In this document: positions 33,727 to 45,027 of the stretch, piece by piece
Numbering within the stretch: the stretch's first letter is position 1
Layout: each line of letters opens with the position of its first letter
Source of the DNA: Isoetes taiwanensis
Taxonomy: Eukaryota > Streptophyta > Lycopodiopsida > Isoetales > Isoetaceae
NCBI GenBank assembly: GCA_021234155.1
Contig: JAJEKV010000080.1
Coordinates: 482,182 to 546,181, forward strand
Direction of reading: 5' to 3'
Length of the DNA stretch: 64,000 nt
Program-made: the position numbers and the translations under genes
Notes under the pieces: generated by a model
What the model was told of the DNA's origin: nothing
Databases searched by the model: none
Seen by the model: only the letters and a program-made list of their open reading frames with translations

Positions 33727-36230
33727 AATCCTTACTTATAGCTTTGTAAATTTCATTTTCGTCCTACCTTTGCTTCCAATATAGCCATAAATTTTTGTGC
33801 TTTAAACATTTTAACGTTCCGCGACCTTTCAATCTGATCTTAGATCGTCGTTTATTTAATTCTTTGCTACATATGAATCATGACCCAACAATTTTTTTAC
33901 CATGCTAGTAGGCTCTTGCCAGGTGTTTGATAGGGATGTAATATCATGATTATAAGCTGTGCTCAGAAATAAGCACGAGAAGGAGGCCGTAATGCTGTTT
34001 AGGCAATGCAAGTGACATAAATGGGTGCACCTGCTTTGTGTTTTAAGTGTATGTGCATCTGCCTTGGCGCTTGGCCAGGATAAATGCAAAATGTTGGCAC
34101 ATAGATGGTGCGCCAGGGAAAGTTATTGCATGCGCATTGTAACTCTCCATATGTATGCAAATTGTTGGCACGTAGATGGTGCTTGGTAACAGGGTAACTG
34201 AGGCTACTTGCTGCATGTGGCTGCAGTGTTAGGAACCTCCTTTCTATAATTCGCATCCTAGTCTATATGTGGTGCTTTTAGACTTGGCATGCCTACATAT
34301 TGCAGTGAAGAATGTCTTTATGTTGAGGCTCAAATAATACATCCAGGTAAAATGTCTTGCCTATGCCTGTGCTTAGAGAAGCCTGATTTCTGCTCCTTGC
34401 TTATATTCAATTAACGGTTAGGTGTGCATATTTTTATGCGGGTTGGATGCTTTGATATAGTGTGCTTGCTGCTTTGATATAGTGTGTTTGCCTTCTACAT
34501 AGACAGCCAGCGAAGTAGACACATGTTTTCATTTTGAACAAATGTGTCTTAGGCATGAATGTTATGTATGGAAAACTTGATGATGTTGATGTCACTAGTT
34601 CCTTTGTTTTGAAACCAATCATTCTTGTGGTCTTAACCATGGTCTTTGCTGATATAGTGAAAATCAGAAGTTGCGTTTGATTAATTGTTCTTCAAAGTGG
34701 TATTCATGTATTTCATTCGCTAAATTTATCTAGTGATATTTTGCCCCAATACAGATGCACTTAACTTTACATGGTCCCTAAATACAATCAACTATGATAA
34801 ACTTTGTACAATTCTTGGGGAGCCAAAGAAGTACTCAAGAAACCCTTCATAGAAAGGGCATTTAAAGGAAAATATTCATAAGATCTTAAGAAAGCTTTGA
34901 AGATCATGATAAAGCTAATTGGATCTTAATGTGAGGGAATGTTCACATCTCAAATGTCAGGCCTCAAATTTAAATCTTGATGCGTGAGATCTATTTGTTT
35001 GTATACCAACATATAGAGTCTAATTGAGAATCTTGAAGAACCTACAAGTGATGGATAAAAAAGATGCCTCTATAATTTCTAGCAATAGTTCTACCCAGCT
35101 TTTTCTTTCTTTTTGCAAACAGTGAACATGATTCAGAAGCTATAATCTGTAAGGGAACAAGCCCTTTGATGAATATAATTCGGATACAAATTTTGGTTTC
35201 TTCATGGTGGAGATTTAGATTCTATTCAAACTTTTTGTTTGAAATAATTGGCGCTGAAGTTTGCAGATTAATCATGTAGTTGGAAAAACAAAATGCATTT
35301 GGCACTGGAAGGATTTGGCTATGGCTATGGTTGGGCATGAGCAGATTGGCTTCAATTCCTTTCAATAGAAGGGTCCTTCATTTACCAAGGCAGTGTTTTG
35401 GATATGTAGTCCCCCTTGCTTGTTGCGATATTCAAACATGGTATCCGCGTTTTACTGTTTGGGAAAGACCATGCATCCTCCTTGGAATTTTGTTGTAGGC
35501 ATTGTTTGAAAGCTCAAACAGTGGAGCAAGAGCATCTGGAAGCGAAACTAAAATGGATGCCTTATGTATTAGTTGCTTGGTTTGAAAAATGCATGCATTT
35601 TTTGGGTGGTTCTTTGAATGAAAAGAAAAACAGTTAAACATTAAACTTTGGTATTAATTGTTTATTTGTGACATAGCATGCTCATTATGTTGGCTTCTCT
35701 AAACACTGGAAGGCTCTTGCTTTGCCACTTATTGGAATAAGTGTGAACCAACTCCATGCAACACTTATCGAACTACAGTAATAGTTCCATCGGCATAGGG
35801 TGTTCTTGAAAGATAGTAGCAAGAAACTCCTTGGCTACATCAAGGAGTTTTGTGATTTGAGTTGTGATGTTGAGATGTCATATTTATGGTTATAGCTTCT
35901 TTTAGCATAATCTATAGGTCTTGATATTAACCGCATTTGAAGAATGTATCATTGTTTACATCTTAGTAATACGTACGTTAAAACATTTTAAGGTGGCCAC
36001 ATTCAGGCCGTTTAATTTTAAGATTTGATCTCATCCATTGAATAAAAGTCATTGAAATAAATGAGGAAATTAAATGCCGACATGTTCGATGTCTCGATGT
36101 TGCTTTCGGTAGGGGGGAAGCCGCGACTGCAATCGATTTCTCAAGTTATCTAATGCCGAATTTAGCCTTGAGATCCCGGCTTCAAGGCCATCTAGGTCCG
36201 CTAACATATAATGAAGATTGTGTAACATTT
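33727..36230. other. E3 interior, no gene recognised
   Basis: Short frames only; nothing matches a known protein. Two gatatagtgtg(c/t)ttgc copies near 34,450-34,490 are a minor local duplication. Confidence 0.35.
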
Positions 36231-36235
36231 GTCTC

Positions 36236-36325
36236 CAACATATTTCCAACATTTTTGCCCAACATATGTCCAATATATGCCCAACCACTGTCCAACATAT
36301 ATTTGAGATATGCCCAAGATATATT
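36236..36325. repeat. short degenerate repeat (ccaacatatgccc)
   Basis: The phrase ccaacatat with variants (ccaacatttttgcc, ccaatatatgcc, ccaaccactgtcc, ccaacatatatttg) is iterated about six times with 13-17 bp spacing. Low complexity; opens frames on both strands. Confidence 0.6.
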
Positions 36326-36649
36326 AAAGGCTTGCAAATGGTCGTTTTGTATTTGCCAAATGCGATGATCATCACTGCACAATTCTATGTGGAACTATTG
36401 AGAGTTGAAGGAATTTAAGGCATAAAGGTACTTATTCCATCGAAGGATGGAGACACTTCCATAGATGTTGGCACATCAAGATATCTGATAAATATTGTCT
36501 CTGGAAATCCTCTAAGAGTGAGTCTAATAATCTATTTCTTTTTTCTTTTTGTTCTCATTTATTAGATGGCAAATAACACTATGCCCGGCGAATTGGCATT
36601 TTAGTGGCCAGAGATCTCACCTGTGTTGAAATATGCAATGGAGTGGATT

Positions 36650-37075
36650 TAGAGTCTACAAATTATGAAAATCTCATGAAAATCTTTGAGAATTTTGGAG
36701 AATTCAAAGGAATCTTCATAAAATCTTTGAGAATATAGGGGAACAAAATTTGAATGAATCCTTGAAATTTTGAATGAATTTACATAGAATCTTGGGGAAT
36801 CTAGAGGCATGTTGGGATAATTCTCAAAAAATTTAGGGGAATCTTTATAGAATCTTAAGAATTTAGGGGAATCTTTGTGCAATCTTAGGAAATCTAGGAG
36901 AAAATCCAAGAGGATCTAGGAGAATATTTGACACTAGGTGTGCTTGCAGGGGAATTTTCATAGAATCTAATGGAATCTAGGAGAATCTACCTAGCATCTT
37001 GGGCAATCTAGAGGAATCTTGAGATAATTTTTGGAAATTTAAGGGAATCTCAAGAGAATCTTTAATAGATTATGG
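36650..37075 (+). repeat. AATCT-rich subterminal array of E3
   Basis: Same phrases as the E1 array (ggggaatctttatagaatct, cactaggtgtgc shared at 36,935 and 9,861). Immediately precedes the E3 right end. Confidence 0.8.
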
Positions 37076-37128
37076 GGAAACCTATGTACCTACATCCGAC
37101 TTCGTACACTCCTTATAGTACAAATACT

Positions 37129-37130
<2 letters not shown>

Positions 37131-37190
<60 letters not shown>
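37131..37190. repeat. (TA)n microsatellite, about 60 bp
   Basis: TA repeats linking the E3 right end (ACTTG) to the E4 left end (TCTTAATATG). Confidence 0.95.
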
Positions 37191-37193
<3 letters not shown>

Positions 37194-38651
37194 TAATATG
37201 TATATAAAAACTCATGGGGGTAGTTACAAAATGGCATATCGGATATAAATTTTTGATCTTGGCCCTTGGATAAAAAGTTGGTGAGGTGGCGTAGCTTAAG
37301 CCCTTGGATTTTGATGGGGGCATACATGTCATACATGGGGGCATATACCCCATCTGTAAACCGTTGGATCAAAGGGGAAGGCGAAATCCTAGCCCTTGAT
37401 TTTTATGGGGAAGGTGCAAGGAAGATGCCAAAAAGTGAATTTGGTGTAGCAGATCTTAACCATTGGATCAAAAGGTGAGCATAAATCCTAGCCATTAACT
37501 CTTTAATATTAAATTAACCCTCATTAATAAAAAGAAGTAATGAGGTGGCAAAGCATTTATTAGTGGACATTCTAGGAAGCTTCTTTTTGTTTAATCGCCT
37601 TCAAAAGCACGTAGCTTGCGGTAGAGGTCGGATGATGAAGGTGGGACTCACGCTAGTTGGATTCCTCTCGCCGAGAGCTTTCCAATGAGTGGTGCTTTGA
37701 TACTATTTTGTTGTTAGCTTGAGCCAACATGATCGAACACTAAGAATTTTTTTGGAATTTGCGATTTTCAAGGAATCTATGGCAAGTTGAGGGAATCTTA
37801 GTATAATCTTTATAGGATCTTAGGGAGTCATAGAGGAATATCATGAGAATCTTAGAGAATCTATGATAATCTCAAGAGAGCATCTTTGAGAATGTAAGTG
37901 AATCTAATGGAATCTTGATAAAATTTTTAAGAACCTAGAGGAAAATTGATGTAATCTTGGGGAGTCTAGGGGAATCTTCGTCGAATCTATTGGAACTAGA
38001 GGAATCTCAAGAGAATCTATAGGAATCTCAAGCGCTTCTTTGAGAATCTAGGGGAATCTTGATAAAATCTTTAAAAACCTAGAGGAATCTTAATGGAATC
38101 TTAGAGAATCTAGGAGAATCTTGATAGACTCTTGGAGAATCTAGAGGAATCTTGGGGTATTCTTTTAAAATCTAGGCGAAACTTTAGAGAATCTTAGGGA
38201 GTCTCAAAGGAATCTTTGGGAATCTAGGAGAATCTAAAGGAATCTTCATAAAATCTTTAAGAATCTATGGGAATCTTAATGGAATCTCAGAGAATCTAGG
38301 AGAATCTTGATAGAATCTTGGAGAATATAGAGGAATCTTGGGGTATTCTTTTGGAATCTAGGGAAATCTTTAGAGAATCTTTGGGAATCTTAATAAAATC
38401 TAGGGGAATCTCCATAGAATCTTAAGAATCTAGGGGAATCTTTATGGAGCATTAAGAATCTAAGAAAACCTTTGGGAATCTAGGAGAATCTAAGAGAATC
38501 TCAAGAGAATCTTTGGGAATCTAGGGGAATCTTCCTAAAAGTTTTGAGAATCATGATGGAATTTTAGAGAATCTAAGAGAATCTTCATAGAATCTAGGAG
38601 AATCTTCATAGGATCTTCGAGCTTTATGCAGTCCCTCATATTACAAACACT

Positions 38652-38653
<2 letters not shown>
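37191..38653 (+). mobile_element. E4: compact copy of the TC...ACTTG family
   Basis: The left end is TCTTAATATGTATATAAAAA and the right end TCATATTACAAACACTTG (38,636-38,653), both flanked by TA repeats. The body (37,250-37,720) is co-linear with E1 over its length: ccgttggatcaaaggggaag, tagcccttgatttttat, gtgaatttggtg, ggaagcttcttttt, tcgccttcaaa, gtgggactcacgct. The array fills the right half. At about 1.46 kb it matches E1 (about 1.39 kb) in size and layout, so these two likely show the basic form of the family without cargo. Confidence 0.7.
37740..38620 (+). repeat. AATCT-rich subterminal array of E4
   Basis: About 0.9 kb of degenerate ctaggggaatcttgataaaa and gagaatctaggagaatcttg units. 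Internal higher-order duplication is visible: a stretch from about 38,085 (ttaatggaatcttagagaat) recurs from about 38,277. Confidence 0.85.

Positions 38654-38725
<72 letters not shown>
38654..38725. repeat. (TA)n microsatellite at the centre of an inverted repeat
   Basis: TA repeats between two oppositely oriented family right ends: TCATATTACAAACACTTG on the left and, on the other strand, TCATAGTACAAACACTTG on the right. Confidence 0.95.
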
Positions 38726-38727
<2 letters not shown>

Positions 38728-38769
38728 AGTGTTTGTACTATGAAAGACTGCATGAAGTCGACCCTGCAA

Positions 38770-39135
38770 AATGTGGAAAATTCCGCTAGATTTTTAAGGT
38801 TCTAGATTCCCAAAGACTATTCCAAGATTCGCATACATTCCCCAATATTCTATGTGCGTTGTTCTAGATTCATTCAGATTTTAAAAAGATTCCCCTAGAA
38901 TTCACTATATTCTAAAAGAAATTATGACGATTCCCTTGGATTCCTCTAGATTCTCAAAGATTTTCCATAGATTCCCTAAGATTCTCTTGAGATTTCCCTG
39001 GATTCTCAGAGATTATTCCCCACGATTCTATGTAGGTTCTCTTGGATTCTCTTAGATTCTATGAAGACTCCGTTAGGTTCTTCAAGGTTTTATTAAGATT
39101 CCTAAAGATCTTATGAAGATTCCTTTGAATTCTTG
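38770..39135 (-). repeat. AATCT-rich subterminal array of E5 (inverted)
   Basis: Same array read on the other strand (agattcccctag, agattctcttggattctc). Together with the E4 array it forms the arms of a large imperfect palindrome around the 38.7-kb TA tract. Confidence 0.8.
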
Positions 39136-39613
39136 TAGATCATATGCTGTCTTTGAAATGAAATCTAGAACTTCAAGATTGCATGCTTAACAAATGAAAT
39201 CTAGAACTTCAAGATTCGACCAACATTTAACAACTATCACGAGCATAATATGGTGTGTGGTTCATGCTCTAGGATGTCTATAACATATAATATGTAAAAC
39301 GTAGGTGTTCAAAGAGAGAGAGGAGAGGGAAAAAAATATTACACGACCTAGAAATTTGGTAGATTTATTTATATGACGATGAATTTCAACGGCATTGCAA
39401 ATGCTGAAATTTACACTTCAGCAGATCGTGCGTTAACCTTATTAAAGCTTCACTCCATTTCTCGCTCTAAATCAACAAAATTGAAAGCTTGAAACATGCA
39501 TTGAGTCACAAAGTTTAATTACTGGAACCTGAATCCAACGTCAATCAAAGCCACTCTTAGTTCTAGAAAAGTGACAAATTTGTATATCTAAGAATCCTTT
39601 ATCTGGACATCCA

Positions 39614-39835
39614 TTAAATATGCGAAGACTTGTCCTTATGAAAATGTTGCAATTTGTTGGTGTTTCCCTTTAGGTACCATCTTGCATATGCTTGCAATCC
39701 CAAGCCAACAACCAATTTAAGTACAGCTAAAAAACTGAAACTTAACACTATAAGAAACATGGCACAAAGGCCCTTTAACCAGATCGAATGCCAAGGAAGG
39801 TAAGATGCATAGAAAGGAATCGACACTCTAAGTAC
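39614..39835 (-). pseudogene. TAPT1/POD1 exon, copy 1 of 3
   Basis: Starts after an acceptor (TTTGCAG) and reads VLRVSIPFYASYLPWHSIWL, then FLAVLKLVVGLGLQAYARWY, to a stop. This corresponds to the C-terminal membrane segment of TAPT1-family proteins (POD1 in Arabidopsis, an ER membrane protein), where a similar IPLPL...VLKLxxG...LG... stretch follows the KFNDI motif. Copies 2 and 3 at 41.3 and 41.9 kb differ by a few residues. Only one such exon is expected per gene. Confidence 0.65.
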
Positions 39836-40100
39836 CTGCAAAGAATCACAAGTTCGCTTCAGTAACAGAATGCTTATGGGAGATCTCAAATTGGATCAAA
39901 AGGCACTTACCACACAAGCTGGTGCTAATGGCACAAAAGTCAAACCTTTCCGAACTTCAAAATGTTGACTTTTCACAACCTACGATCGATTGGTAAAAGC
40001 AGCACATAGAATAAGCAAATTAACAAATGATGTTATCAAAACCCAAACTCTTAAGATAATAGAACTCAGTTCAGAGGATATGCTATTTCCCTTTAATGGG

Positions 40101-41149
40101 TTACGTTTGTTAATGTTTTTTTCAAGTATTATGGGTTACGTTTGTGAGGTCAAATCCTAGCCGTGGATCTAGAGCATATTCTAAATATGATGCCAGATCA
40201 GTGGCCAACATCTTTTTAGAGAAGAAATGTCCTGCCATTTCCTAAGGTCTCCATCGACCTCATGGTGACCCAAGAAAAACGTCGCGTGAGACCATGCATT
40301 TCTTTGCATAGGTCTAATCGCGTAAGTTTGGGGGTAAGTCACAGATTGGATAGGGCAGAAGACCTCTGCTAACTTCCCCCGGCTTCAGCAAATCGGCCAG
40401 TTACAGGGATTAACAAAAGCTCTAGACATCAAGTTGGGCAAGGAAAAGACCCAACCAACGTTTTCGGCATCATCAAACCAGGCCCTGGCTGTTGCATCTT
40501 CAAATCCGGCACCAGCAGCAGGACTAAGCTTCGCTGCTACCTATTTCGGGCTTCAAAGCATCGATTCCAGCCTGCTGTGTCCAGATCTTGCTCTGTTAGA
40601 ACAAAGCAGACTAAAAAAGGCTTGAATCGCAAGCCCTAAAGCTGAATCGGAAGCCTCGAAGTCCCTCGGCGCCCGCTGCTTGCCAAGCAAAGCAAGTAAA
40701 ACCCGTACAAAGCAACGCCTCGCAGCCCGTGATCTTCTTAGGCTCCTTTGCCGCTTGCAACAAACAAGCTGCCGATCCAAATCCTTTTTTTGCCACAATG
40801 TTTGCCACTGTTTATAACAACTGTGAACATGCCAAGCATGCCCTTGAATATGAAGAGCCCTTCTTGGCTTCAACGATGCTCGCCCTCCTCTCTCTCGCCC
40901 ACTGCACGCAAAAACAGGGAGCCCAAATTAAAAAGGAAGTGGCGTGAAACGCTATCGACACCCCACAATTTAGCATGAAAAATAGCCAACAATAAACTTG
41001 CAAACACATTAAAATTAGAAACTAGACCACTAAATGGAAACAAGCTGCTCAAACATGCCAAAATATACCCTTTTTTATACAATACGGCATCAAAATCAGA
41101 GTCCTAACCACTGATTCCCAAATACCAAACCAAAATCGCAGAAGTTTAT
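40101..41149. other. ~1.05-kb insertion inside repeat unit 1, with ~36-bp flanking direct repeats
   Basis: Unit 1 of the triplicated segment is interrupted after tttccctttaa at about 40,100. The phrase gttcagaggatatgctattt precedes the interruption (about 40,072) and recurs just after it (41,158), where the unit resumes. So 36 or so bases are repeated on both sides. Inside is a doubled atgggttacgtttgt (40,098 and 40,131) and short Ala/Ser-rich frames (40,434-40,625) of unknown meaning. Long flanking repeats fit unequal exchange or repair-mediated insertion better than ordinary transposition. Confidence 0.5.
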
Positions 41150-41312
41150 AGAACTCCGTTCAGAGGATATGCTATTTCCCTTTATAAAGAAAGGAGCAAA
41201 ATAAACAAATGGGGAATCTAATACTAATCCAATTGAAATATGGATCCTCAAGTCGGACAAAATCACCAAAATTTGCACCCTTTATTTTGGGCATCCATTA
41301 AATATGCGGAGA

Positions 41313-41519
41313 CTAGTTCTTATGAAAACGTTGCAATTTGTTGGTACTTCCCTTTAGGTACCATCTTGCATATGCTTGCAATCCCAAGCCAACAACCAAT
41401 TTAAGTACAGCTAAAAAACAGAAACTTAACACTATAAGGAACATGGCACAAAGCCCCTTCAACCAGATCGAATGCCGAGGAAGGTAAGATGCATATAAAG
41501 GAATCAACACTCTAAGCAC
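41313..41519 (-). pseudogene. TAPT1/POD1 exon, copy 2 of 3
   Basis: Same exon as 39,614-39,835 with an intact acceptor. Reads VLRVLIPLYASYLPRHSIWL through YLKGSTNKLQRFHKN and a stop. The flanking intron sequence is duplicated too, so the repeat unit (about 600 bp) is genomic, not cDNA-derived. Confidence 0.65.
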
Positions 41520-41913
41520 CTGCAAAGAATCACAAGTTCTCTTCAGTAACAGAATGCTTATGGGAGATCTCAAATTGGATCAAAAGACACTTACCACACA
41601 AGCTGGTGCTAATGGCACAAAAGTCAAAGCTTTCCGAACTTCAAAATGTTGACTTTTCACAACCTCCGATCGATTGGTAAAAGCAGCACATAGAATAAGC
41701 AAATTAACAAATGACGTTATCAAAACCCAAACTCTTAAGATATTAGAACTCAGTTCAGAGGATATGCTATTTCCCTTTATAAAGATAGGAGCAAAATAAA
41801 CAAATGGAGAATCTAATACTAATCAAATCCAATTTAAATATGCGGATCTTGAAGTCGGACAAAATCACCAAAATTTGCACCCTTTATTTGGGCATCCACT
41901 AAATATGCGGAGA

Positions 41914-42120
41914 CTAGTCCTTATGAAAATGTTGCAATATGTTGGTGCTTCCCTTTAGGTACCACCTTGCATATGCTTGCAATCCCAAGCCAACAACCAA
42001 TTTAAGTACAGCTAAAACACAGAAACTTAACACTATAAGGAACATGGCACAAATCCCCTTCAACCAGATCGAATGCCAAGGAAGGTAAGATGCATATAAA
42101 GGAATCAACGCTCTAAGCAC
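41914..42120 (-). pseudogene. TAPT1/POD1 exon, copy 3 of 3
   Basis: Same exon with intact acceptor (TTTGCAG at 42,121-42,127). Reads VLRALIPLYASYLPWHSIWL through KGSTNILQHFHKD and a stop. This is the copy nearest the upstream TAPT1 exons and the one that would be spliced first. Confidence 0.65.
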
Positions 42121-42497
42121 CTGCAAAGAATCATAAGTTCTCTTCAGTAACAGAATGCTTATGGGAGATCTCAAATTGGATCAAAAGGCACTTACCACGC
42201 AAGCTGGTGCTAATGGCACAAATGTCAAAGCTTTTCGAACTTCAAAATGTTGACTTTTCACAACCTACGATTGATTGGTAAAAGCAGCACATAGAATAAG
42301 CAAATTAACAAATGACGTTATCAAAACCCAAACTCTTAAGATAATAGAACTCAGTTCAGAGGAATCTAATAATAATCAAATCCAATTGAAACAACTCAAA
42401 ACATTTTAATTAATACAATGGGTCAACGACAGGCATTAGGCAAGCCAAAAACTTACATACTTGCCAGAGAATGAAAAGAATATGGTAATTATCCAAC

Positions 42498-42613
42498 CTG
42501 TTTACAAAGGGCTTCCAAAAACTCTGAGTATGCAGCAGGTTTGATGTCATTAAACTTGGCCAGAAAAGAATGCTTTATGGCATCAGTAATAACTTCACAA
42601 GTGAGCACAAGTG
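42498..42613 (-). pseudogene. TAPT1/POD1 exon with the KFNDI motif
   Basis: Bounded by an acceptor (AAAATGCAG) and a donor (AAACAG|GTTGGA). Encodes EVITDAIKHSFLAKFNDIKP then AAYSEFLEALCKQ. The (E/A)xxxDxxKHxFxxKFNDIxxxxYxEF signature is the most conserved block of TAPT1 proteins. This anchors the identification of the surrounding exons. Confidence 0.8.
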
Positions 42614-42696
42614 CTGCATTTTGAAGCAACAAAATAGACGCCATCAGGAAACATAAACAGGCATAGGAAGGCAGAAGGTTGAAAACACATACACAA

Positions 42697-42790
42697 AAGT
42701 ATGATTTCATCCATCCAGTTCCCGCCAGCATAACGCTTTGAACAAACACAAAAAATAAACATGTCAAGATATGAAAACGCTCCACCATAT
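42697..42790 (-). pseudogene. TAPT1/POD1 upstream exon
   Basis: After an acceptor (TTATGCAG) reads DMVERFHILTCLFFVFVQSV, matching the (D)xxERFxxxxxLxxVxxQ stretch that precedes the KFNDI block in the family. The donor end is approximate. The N-terminal TAPT1 exons that should lie upstream (to the right) are absent; Di19 and C3HC exons are found there instead. Confidence 0.65.
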
Positions 42791-42959
42791 CTGCATAAAT
42801 CAAATGTAGTAACAGTACAAATTGTTCAATAGTTTGAACTGAGACAACACGTGAACGTATATTTTGCAAACATTACGCAGCATATAACTTCAAACATTCT
42901 CAGGTATAAAGGTCCAGATTACCCTCAATATACCAAGATGCTATGTTCATAAATCTATG

Positions 42960-43660
42960 ATATGGCCATAAAAAAAATATATATATATATATTAATATTT
43001 TCAGGCAGTTTCATTGGATTCAAAATGGAAACACATCATCTATTTGTAAAGTGAAATCTACTGTTGTAGAACAGAGAATATACATAAATAGTTCACATTT
43101 TTGGTAATAGAACTATATAATCTTGGCCTACTGCAGCTAATCTAATAGAGATACAGCAGGCACCCTTTTACAGTAGTTTTTGGGGAGAAGAATATCCCAT
43201 TTTAGAGTCAAGAAACCAACAGAAAATGAAATAATTGACTAACAATGATATGCCCACTTGTGCAAATTAAGTTCACGACTTAATAACTCACAATTTCTGG
43301 CTCCTAAAGACTCATTTTAGATATCATGCCACCATTTAGTACACCTTACAGGAACAGGCATACACAAGCACAAGTGACTTCAAAACTTGGTTACCTATCC
43401 CAGATTATTGTCCCTGCTTTTCCTTAGGATATCTTTAGAAACGTGCATTTTGAAAATCATTGTCCCTGCTTTCTTCCTAGGCTATTCATTATTTTGAAAT
43501 TACAAAAGTTGCACTGTTCTGGCTACTTCTAAGTCAAAAAGATATGCTTTCCCCTTCTTCTAAAAGATGAAAACTTTAAATGCAAATATATTCACACGCA
43601 CAGAGAAAAACAATGGACAGGCCATTCCCATTGCATCCATCCTCTTACATCTATTTATAA
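42960..43660. other. intervening sequence, no exon recognised
   Basis: AT-rich, including a short (TA)n at 42,979-42,991. It separates TAPT1 exons from the Di19 exon and may contain the capture junction. Confidence 0.35.
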
Positions 43661-43714
43661 TCTATAAGAACTATGTGCATGAAAACAAAAAGAAGGATAA
43701 AGACTTATAGCCAC

Positions 43715-43830
43715 CTTGGACTCAAAGAAGTGCTCATCTTCAATATGTGGACACAACGAGGAAATTGGATAAATTTCAAAGCAATATGGGCATGGGAAGT
43801 CAGTGCAAACCTCACCTCCTTCCACATAGC
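43715..43830 (-). pseudogene. Di19 (dehydration-induced 19) zinc-finger exon
   Basis: Bounded by an acceptor (GTAGCAG) and a donor (CCAAG|GTGGCT). Encodes DFPCPYCFEIYPISSLC followed by PHIEDEHFFESK, the first Cys2His2-type finger of Di19 proteins, which are stress-responsive nuclear factors in plants. The second finger (expected as VxxCPxC...HIxxQH) should lie in the next exon but is missing; the next exon on this strand is TAPT1. A fragment. Confidence 0.75.
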
Positions 43831-44129
43831 CTGCTACACATACAAAACAAACGTTATAGGACTCACCATTCTGTATCATAATATAAAAATAAAAAAAGAC
43901 ATTATCTCACCCTTGTGTGCTGCTTCTAAGAGAGATTCAACTGTGTTAGGTTTATTGACAAACTACATAAGAAAGAAGCAGCCGTCTTTGCAAGCATGAA
44001 GCTACGGGTTTCTTCTACATGCAGAGCCTGAATCAAATTCTTTGGCGTTATCTCTGCATAAAAACTGCTGGAATCTGTGAGAAGATAAAAAAATCTAACA
44101 AACCCATATAGTAAACAAAAAGAATCCGT

Positions 44130-44312
44130 ACAAAAAATTGGCTATGGCGGATTGGATTGATAAACACTCGAATATGCATCCTGTCATTTTTCCTCCTCCG
44201 ACAAGCTCAAACTTGTTATTAGTTCGTTGGGTCATACTAAATCCACATGTCTCGCATGCAATCATATCTAAATCAAGATTGACCGAACCATGCCTTCCAC
44301 AGGACCTGCCAA
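44130..44312 (-). pseudogene. C3HC zinc-finger exon (NIPA/ILP1-like)
   Basis: Starts after an acceptor (TTTTTTCGCAG) and reads CGRHGSVNLDLDMIACETCG. The pattern CxRxGxVNxDxDxIACExCG is the start of the C3HC zinc finger of NIPA-like proteins (ILP1 in plants), where Cys residues bind zinc. Downstream the frame continues to about 44,130 without the expected His and last Cys, so the domain is incomplete. Identification rests on one motif. Confidence 0.55.
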
Positions 44313-44469
44313 CTGCGAAAAAAAGCAACAAAATGTAACTGAAAAAAGACATATCATATTAATCTAGGAATGCATGCTTCAAAATCCAGATCCATATGAT
44401 CAAGCAGTGCCTTATTAACCTTTTGCTACAAAATTTATAGAAGAATCATCGAGTGTAGGGTTAATATAT

Positions 44470-45027
44470 TTTTGTATACTTGCCTCCTCTCATAATCCAA
44501 TGCACAGCGTTGAACCTGATGCACGCACTGACCGAAAGCTGATGAAGAGGATCCAGAACAAAATGAAGTCAAATATTGGAAATGGAATGGCCCATCTGAA
44601 TCGAACCAAATCCTGCAGTAGCTAAGAGCCAAAATCTAGCCTAAGACCAAGCAGAGAATGGCAATAATGCAAAAAGCTCAAAATTTATGCCCTAAATTGT
44701 AAATTGCTGCTTGCACATTCTCTGCACCAGGCAAACGCTGTTGCAAGAAGGATCTATCCATCCCGAGCAGATCCTTGCACCGACCACTGAAATTCCTTCA
44801 AAAAACTTTCTAATCTCCAGTATCCGGCAAAAATCACCTAATTTCATGAGGATCACATGAAATTTCTCGCAGCCACACATGAGGATCACCTGCTTTCTAA
44901 ATTCCGCGAACAACACCCAAACACCAATTCGAACTGAGCTAACTGGACTAGAATGAAGCGAAATCCTCTCAGTTGCCGCCATTGCCAAAACACACAACTC
45001 GAAAACCATCGCAATTTGCTTTTCCAT
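44470..45027 (-). pseudogene. 5-prime exons of the E5 gene cargo, unknown identity
   Basis: The frame at 45,027-44,692 begins MEKQIAMVFELCVLAMAATE. The ATG context at about 44,990 (MAATERISLHSSPVSS) may be the true start of the C3HC gene, with a donor further on. A second open segment (about 44,610-44,475) reads DSDGPFHFQYLTSFCSGSSS to ALDYERR. They lie directly inside the E5 left body. Not certain to be exons. Confidence 0.3.

Larger units (their letters stand above)
25984..37130 (+). mobile_element. E3: large copy of the TC...ACTTG family, with nested LTR element
   Basis: The left end TCCTTATATATATACAAT is only about 10 bp of TA repeats away from the E2 right end. The right end is TTATAGTACAAATACTTG (37,113-37,130). 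The left body (about 26,000-26,390) has the family phrases (gccgtcggattaaaaggg, gtgccacctcg, cttggccgtca). The AATCT array lies at about 36,650-37,075. The interior includes a Copia-like element (30,767-33,721) but no recognisable captured gene. The 11-kb span assumes these ends belong together; two overlapping or nested copies would give the same picture. Confidence 0.5.
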
